Shown: in pieces, positions 59,219 through 64,000 of the stretch
Numbering within the stretch: position 1 is the stretch's first letter
Layout: every line of letters starts with the position of its first letter
Origin: Chrysoporthe austroafricana
Lineage: Eukaryota > Ascomycota > Sordariomycetes > Diaporthales > Cryphonectriaceae
Direction: 5' to 3'
Length of the DNA: 64,000 nt
NCBI GenBank assembly: GCA_001051155.2
Contig: JYIP02000003.1
Location: 744,001-808,000 of the forward strand
Translations under genes and position numbers: made by a program
Notes under the pieces: generated by a model
Told to the model about the DNA's origin: nothing
The model's database searches: none
Seen by the model: only the letters and a program-made list of their open reading frames with translations

Positions 59219-61222
59219 GAAGATGACTGTACACTTCGGGAGATTGGCAGTCTTAAATAGCAGATGACGCCATTTCGGAGGAGATTCCTTGGAGGAAGTG
59301 CGTGTCGGATTGAAAGGTGAGGTCAATGTTGTACAATGGAAGTTAATAAGAGCAGTGGAAAAGACGTGGTGATCGTCCTTTCCGAGCGCATTTCGCATAC
59401 TGCCAACAATCTGAGCCTAATAACAAACGGGCTGTTGTCCCTCAAACTCGCCTCTGAAGCATTTCCACTCCCAAGACCCCAGGTAACTGATTCGCCTCCA
59501 TTGATCGCAAGTTCCTCTTGTAGGTGGCGGTGGAAGGCACAGAACTGCACGGCGCTGGCAGCAGCGCAGCGAGATGATGATCTGCTGACGTGGCAGCATA
59601 ATATTTCATCTGTGATTACTGGGGGCGAGCATTTGAGACCTCTCGTGTTGACGGTGATACCATCCTGAATATTGACGCTGCCTGCGAATGGCGTGTGGCC
59701 AGTCCCGCGAATGGCCACTTGGGAGTCTCCAGTAAGCAGTTAGACTCCGGATCAAGTTCTGCACTTTGCTTGAAACTGGTTAGCTTAGCGATGTATGAAG
59801 GCTTAATCTCGTTCTCGAACGCGTTAAAGCAGAGCTATTGTCTTTCTCGTACTCGCCGCTGTCGGGAGTGAGGCCTGATCCGTGGAGGACGCCTTTCAAA
59901 GCATTCGGTACCTCGGCGTCTGACATGTTGACAGTTCGGAGACAACGACCTTGAGTGCTTAGCAATGATGAGGGACTTGAAGGGGAGATATGGATGCATG
60001 ATGAGTTACAACGGTGGTGTGCGTCTAGATATGCCCTTTCAAGAATTTCGCCTGCTCAATGGTGCCTATGAAGAAGTAGGAGATCACCAAAAGGTATCCT
60101 ACAAGGTTGTTGCACCGTAAGACATCGAGGCAAGGAAATGATCGGCGGAAGGCCCTACGGTTGCAGCCGGGGAGGTGCAGTTAGCTCGTAGAGTCTCATT
60201 TGCAGTGACAGAAGGATAGTTAGATTGAAATACTATGCTAGGTGGCTAGACATTTTCCATCACAACTTATGTGAAGTCGTGTAGATATTGGCTGGCAGCG
60301 GTTTTTAATAATCTAAGGCAAAATATGGAATGTAATCTCGGGCGAGACGTCGTCATCAGCATGGCGCATCGCTGTCAACTAAACCGGACGGAATTTATCA
60401 AGCCGGACGCGGACGGCAGAAGCTTCTTAGTCTGGATACGCAGTCATTCCATCTATGATATGCGACAGCTTTCACAGTTGAGGAGAAAAGATTACAAAGG
60501 CTATGAAGCACTGGGACGGCCGGTGGGTCTGGGTGGGCCGCAGTCGACGTACACCCGCGGGGTGAGTGACGCCGCCGTCCAGATAGGGTGTCGGTAGACT
60601 GGTGAGACGCAGAGCCTGTTAGACCGGAGGTTGGTTCAAGCGCACCTCATTCATGAGATACTGTAGGATGGAGTCGAAAAGAGCCAAGGGAGCCAATCAC
60701 GTGGCCAAGGGACTTGGACTCGAGCCGAGCTAGAAACTCGCAACCGCTGGTGACCACTAATACACAGCGTGACAGGGAGCTTTCGAGCTGCTACCACCTT
60801 TCTGATTACCCATGCATGCTACGAAGGACAAGGGCTAGCTGCTAGGATTTATATCCCACCTAAGGTCGGGTGGGCATGGAAGGACGGCCCAAATTCAGCC
60901 CGACTCTCGCACAACTTGACCTGTGCCATGCCGAGCTACGTGCGCATGCGATCCGTGTCCTCAGCATGGAGGCGTGCCACTAGCCCACGATCGATGCCGT
61001 AGAACTCTGGAGTTTGGGCAAAGTCAGTGCTCGCGTCTCAGCTGCACAAGATCTCGGCCTGTAAGCGTCGAGAAGCTGAATCCTGTCAGCAGCCATCCGG
61101 GGACAAGGAGTAGGAAAGAGATATTCCATTCTGATATATAATCCATAATAACGATCTAGAGAAACCGGATTTCCACGCACATTATCATTGCTGCACCGAG
61201 GCATCGATACATAATGCCAGTA
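59219..61222. other. Intergenic region between MFS transporter and kinase genes
   Basis: About 2 kb between two convergent genes. Short open frames (for example 59780-59926 on the minus strand and 60271-60597 on the plus strand) are not recognised and lack splice or family support. Confidence 0.5.
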
Positions 61223-63195
61223 CTAGATCGCAACTACCTCCGACGCCCATTCCTCTGTCCGGTGTGCAAGCTCTCTCGCGGTTATGCGATTATCCACGCT
61301 GCTCTCTAACATCTTGCTAACACAGATGCCAAGCTTGATATCGTCCTCGTACTGACCTTGAGGATTAATCTGTAGATTATCGCGCAGGCTTTTGATATTG
61401 TTTAACCAGCTCTTCATCTGTGCACTAGACCCAGTGTTGCCCCGAATGTTTGCAAGCTTCCACGCCGGGTACTGAGGCAACTTCTCCGGTAGAGTCGTAT
61501 ACTTCATCAGATATAGCATTGAAACGCCCAATGACCAGATATCTGCTGGAAATTCTCTCTGGCCTTTGGCATATTCAGGAGCGACGTACCAAGGCGTACC
61601 CCCATTGCACACAGATCCGGGTTTCTTAGCCAGGCCGAAGTCGATAAGGACTGCCCCACCTTTAGTCCATGCAGAATCTCTACAGTAGAGAATATTGCCT
61701 GGCTTGATATCATTGTGGACGAGTCTTTCTTTTTCCAAATAGACCAGAGCACTGGAGACGTCTGCGAGAATGCGGCGTGCATCAGCATTACCCCCTTTGA
61801 ACGATCCTGTCTGAGTACGCCAAGCGATGCTGCCGAGGTCTGTCGAATCTTTGTATTCAACGTAGAGAGTATGTATACGAGCATCAAAGTCTAGAAGACG
61901 AGCGATTCGAGGCTGTTTCTTATTAGAAATATGATTCCTGTAAGGAAAAGGGCAAAGTCAGATAAACCCAATCTGCTTACATGGTTGAGACGACGATGCT
62001 GAGTGAATTCGGCAGACCACCTCTTCGCAGCTTCGATTACTGCAGACTGCATTTCGTCATTACTACCCGCAGGGAAGTGTTTGACGACTACAATCGCTGA
62101 ACTGATCGAGTCGCTGCTGAGAACTGCTTTGAAGGCATAGGCATTGCGCGATCGACGTTCCCATTTCGAAGACAGATATCTGAGAGAATACCCAGGCTCG
62201 TTCGGGTCTTCGTCTCTGACCTTGAGTTTCTGGCCATTGCTAAATCTATGATCGAACCAGGCCTGGTCATCCAGAGAATAAGCTATGCAAGCTGTCTTTC
62301 CTTCCAATGACGACTCTGAATCTGTGAGTGGTGGTGGTACAGCGGGCGTCGATGATAGAAGACGTCCAGATGCGTTTCGTCTCTTCGTGGCTCGCAAAGT
62401 AGCCTGTTCCGAACTTCTTTTGCCGAGTATTCTTGTCTCTTCGATCTCAAGCGAGTATCGGCGAGGCCATAGCTGAAATTCCAGAGAATGCTGAGCTGTT
62501 GAAATCTTCCAAGTACCTGGGCTAAGGGTAGTGCGACCATTTTTGCCCAGCTCGGATGAGCAGTCTGAATATGACGGGCAACAGACTGTAAGGGTACAAT
62601 CTTCTTTATTGCACAAAATTATGTCGTTACAATCCGGGATATAGAAGAGATCGCATTGGATAGTGCCGGCCGCCAAGGAGAACATGGTTTCATTCTTGCT
62701 TTGTAAACAGCCCAAGAGATTTACCCAGAGCGGTTGTTCCGAAAGTCCCGGCTTCGGTGAAACTATGACTTCTTGCTGTTCTGCGTAGCTGGTTTTGAAA
62801 GCCAGATCCCTTGGTCGTTTGAAAACAAGTCGCACTCGTGGGTCCCAATGCAGATTCAGCTGGTCCAAAGGAACATCCGCGAGCTGATGCCTGGTATGCT
62901 GCTGGCTCTGGGCTTTGCCTTGTCCAGAGGCATCAGGATCCTCAACAGGGCTGTGATCTAGCTCCGAGCCGAGCTCCTGATGGAATTCTTGCGGGGCTGT
63001 GAAGAACTCTTGCTCTAGGGCCGAGTCCGGAGTGACCTCCTCCATTGGGACCGGGATCCTCTGCGTACTGTCTTCATCTTCCAATTGGTCCACTTCTGGC
63101 TGGTAGGCGGCTTGGATCTCGGCGAGCCGGGCTTCCAGGAAACTGGAAGGGAACGGCTGCGTGCTCTCCAGGCTCTCTGATCTCGAATCAGTCAT
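61223..63195 (-). CDS. Fungal Ser/Thr protein kinase with long N-terminal extension
   Basis: Two exons on the minus strand (63195-61981, 61912-61223) join in phase 0 to about 634 residues. The N-terminal ~300 residues are acidic/Pro-rich followed by a beta-rich part I cannot name with certainty. The kinase domain is C-terminal: candidate Lys in AIVVVKHFP, catalytic loop LVHNDIKPGNIL, DFG in LIDFGLAKK and APE in TPWYVAPEYAKG. The catalytic loop reads HND where most kinases have HRD, and no clear glycine-rich loop is visible, so it is a divergent member. The ATG at 63195 is used; an in-frame ATG at 63318 would add 41 residues. The acceptor at 61913 restores the kinase frame; the nearer ACAG (61935-61938) would bring a stop. 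Confidence 0.82.
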
Positions 63196-64000
63196 GATGT
63201 CTACGTAGCGAAGAAGCTGGGCGAGCGAGAGGGGGGTTTCGTTTCGAAAAGGCTGAATGACAAAATTTGGGCAAGCAGGCAAGCCTTGTTGAACGTTCAC
63301 GTCAAATTTTCGCTGCAAGGCAAAGGATACATTTTGTCGGCAAGACCAAGAAGACGCTATTATACCAAGTAGTCTCAGAGAGAAGTATATGTGGATACAA
63401 ATGCATCGTTCTGCATGCCAGCTTCAGCAATGCAGACGTGGTGGTGCAACAAGGAATGGATTGGTTGAAGTGGACATGGTGTAAACGTAAAGTGACGTGT
63501 TTACAGAATCCCAGTGTCTCGATCATACTACTCTATCAGGCCGAAGTAAAATGTCCTCACCATAGAACTGTAGGTCAGCCTCGTCGTGGTTGACACTTGA
63601 CTAGAAGGCAAGCAAAGCCCATGATACTATAGTATATAGTATTACGGTAAGGCTGTACTGAGTAAATGCGTTCGTTGAAATACCCCTGCTCGGGCCTCGG
63701 GAGCTACCAGGTTCCTTTCCCCCCTGTCCAGCCACCCAGCTCTTATCTATACATATAGTTAATAATAATAACTACCTGCCTAGCTGCATGCCATCGTTCC
63801 GTTCCCCGCACGGGGAGGGGCGGGTGGGCCCGCGCGGCCCAAGCGGTAATTTTGCACTTTCACAGCAACCCTCGTCGCCGTCGGGTCCTGGGTAGCGCAC
63901 CCAGCCCCTACAAGGCCACAGGCCACAGGCGGTTTCCCGTCGGCGTGCGCCCCTGCTTGGCAGCACGTCTTCGTCCTCTTGCTATCGCTGTCGCCCTTCA
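63196..64000. other. Upstream region of the kinase gene to window end
   Basis: About 0.8 kb without a supported gene. AT-rich at 63620-63775, then abruptly GC-rich to the end. Confidence 0.5.

Noticed and set aside
59780..59926. Short minus-strand peptide beginning MSDAEVPN
   Set aside because: It has a plausible start and polar composition, but is under 50 residues, has no clear partner exon and matches no family I can name.

Overview
The window is nuclear DNA of a filamentous ascomycete (Pezizomycotina). The evidence is short GT-AG introns with RCTRAC-like branch points, GC-rich coding exons, microsatellite- and pyrimidine-rich intergenic DNA, and fungus-specific families (SidD/NPS6-type NRPS, SidJ esterase, SidF acyltransferase, UstYa/DUF3328). 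I cannot fix the genus. All gene models were built by eye from splice sites and reading phase, without transcripts.

Left part, 1-31 kb: housekeeping or poorly characterised genes separated by long non-coding stretches. They are a large kinesin (7.4-13.1 kb, +), a single-pass membrane protein with a Ser/Gln heptad ectodomain (14.8-16.6 kb, -), the HDEL receptor Erd2 (19.0-20.0 kb, -), a ubiquitin-like/WLM metalloprotease (20.8-22.3 kb, +) and a secreted LicD-like protein (24.4-25.3 kb, -). Each of the four single-N positions lies in a homopolymer-rich stretch, and at least three are flanked by imperfect copies of the same sequence; this looks like an assembly artefact.

Middle, 31.1-35.0 kb: the most interesting locus. 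A six-exon UstYa-like (DUF3328) gene stands head-to-head with a gene for a secreted, Tyr-rich repeat protein carrying nine Lys-Arg (Kex2-type) sites. This is the architecture of fungal Kex2-processed RiPP (dikaritin-type) precursors with their cyclising enzyme. Its Tyr-x-x-Tyr repeat units match no core peptide I know. A TGA stop interrupts a repeat spacer, and the frame stays open for 15 more codons. An AT-rich, gene-free island (35.0-36.3 kb) follows.

Right part, 36.3-59.2 kb: an extracellular hydroxamate-siderophore (fusarinine/TAFC-type) cluster with the gene set of the Aspergillus sidD cluster: sidD NRPS (-), sidJ esterase (+), sitT ABC transporter (-), sidH hydratase (-), sidF acyltransferase (+) and a MirD-like MFS transporter (+). 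SidH ends in SKL and SidF in AKL, so the acyl-donor steps are probably peroxisomal. The GATA motif ATCWGATAA, bound by the iron repressor SreA/SRE in related fungi, occurs upstream of sidD/sidJ, sitT and the MFS gene. It also lies upstream of a neighbouring AAAP amino-acid permease, which may therefore belong to the iron regulon. Ornithine monooxygenase (sidA) and acyl-CoA ligase (sidI) are not in the window. The window ends with a divergent fungal protein kinase (61.2-63.2 kb, -).
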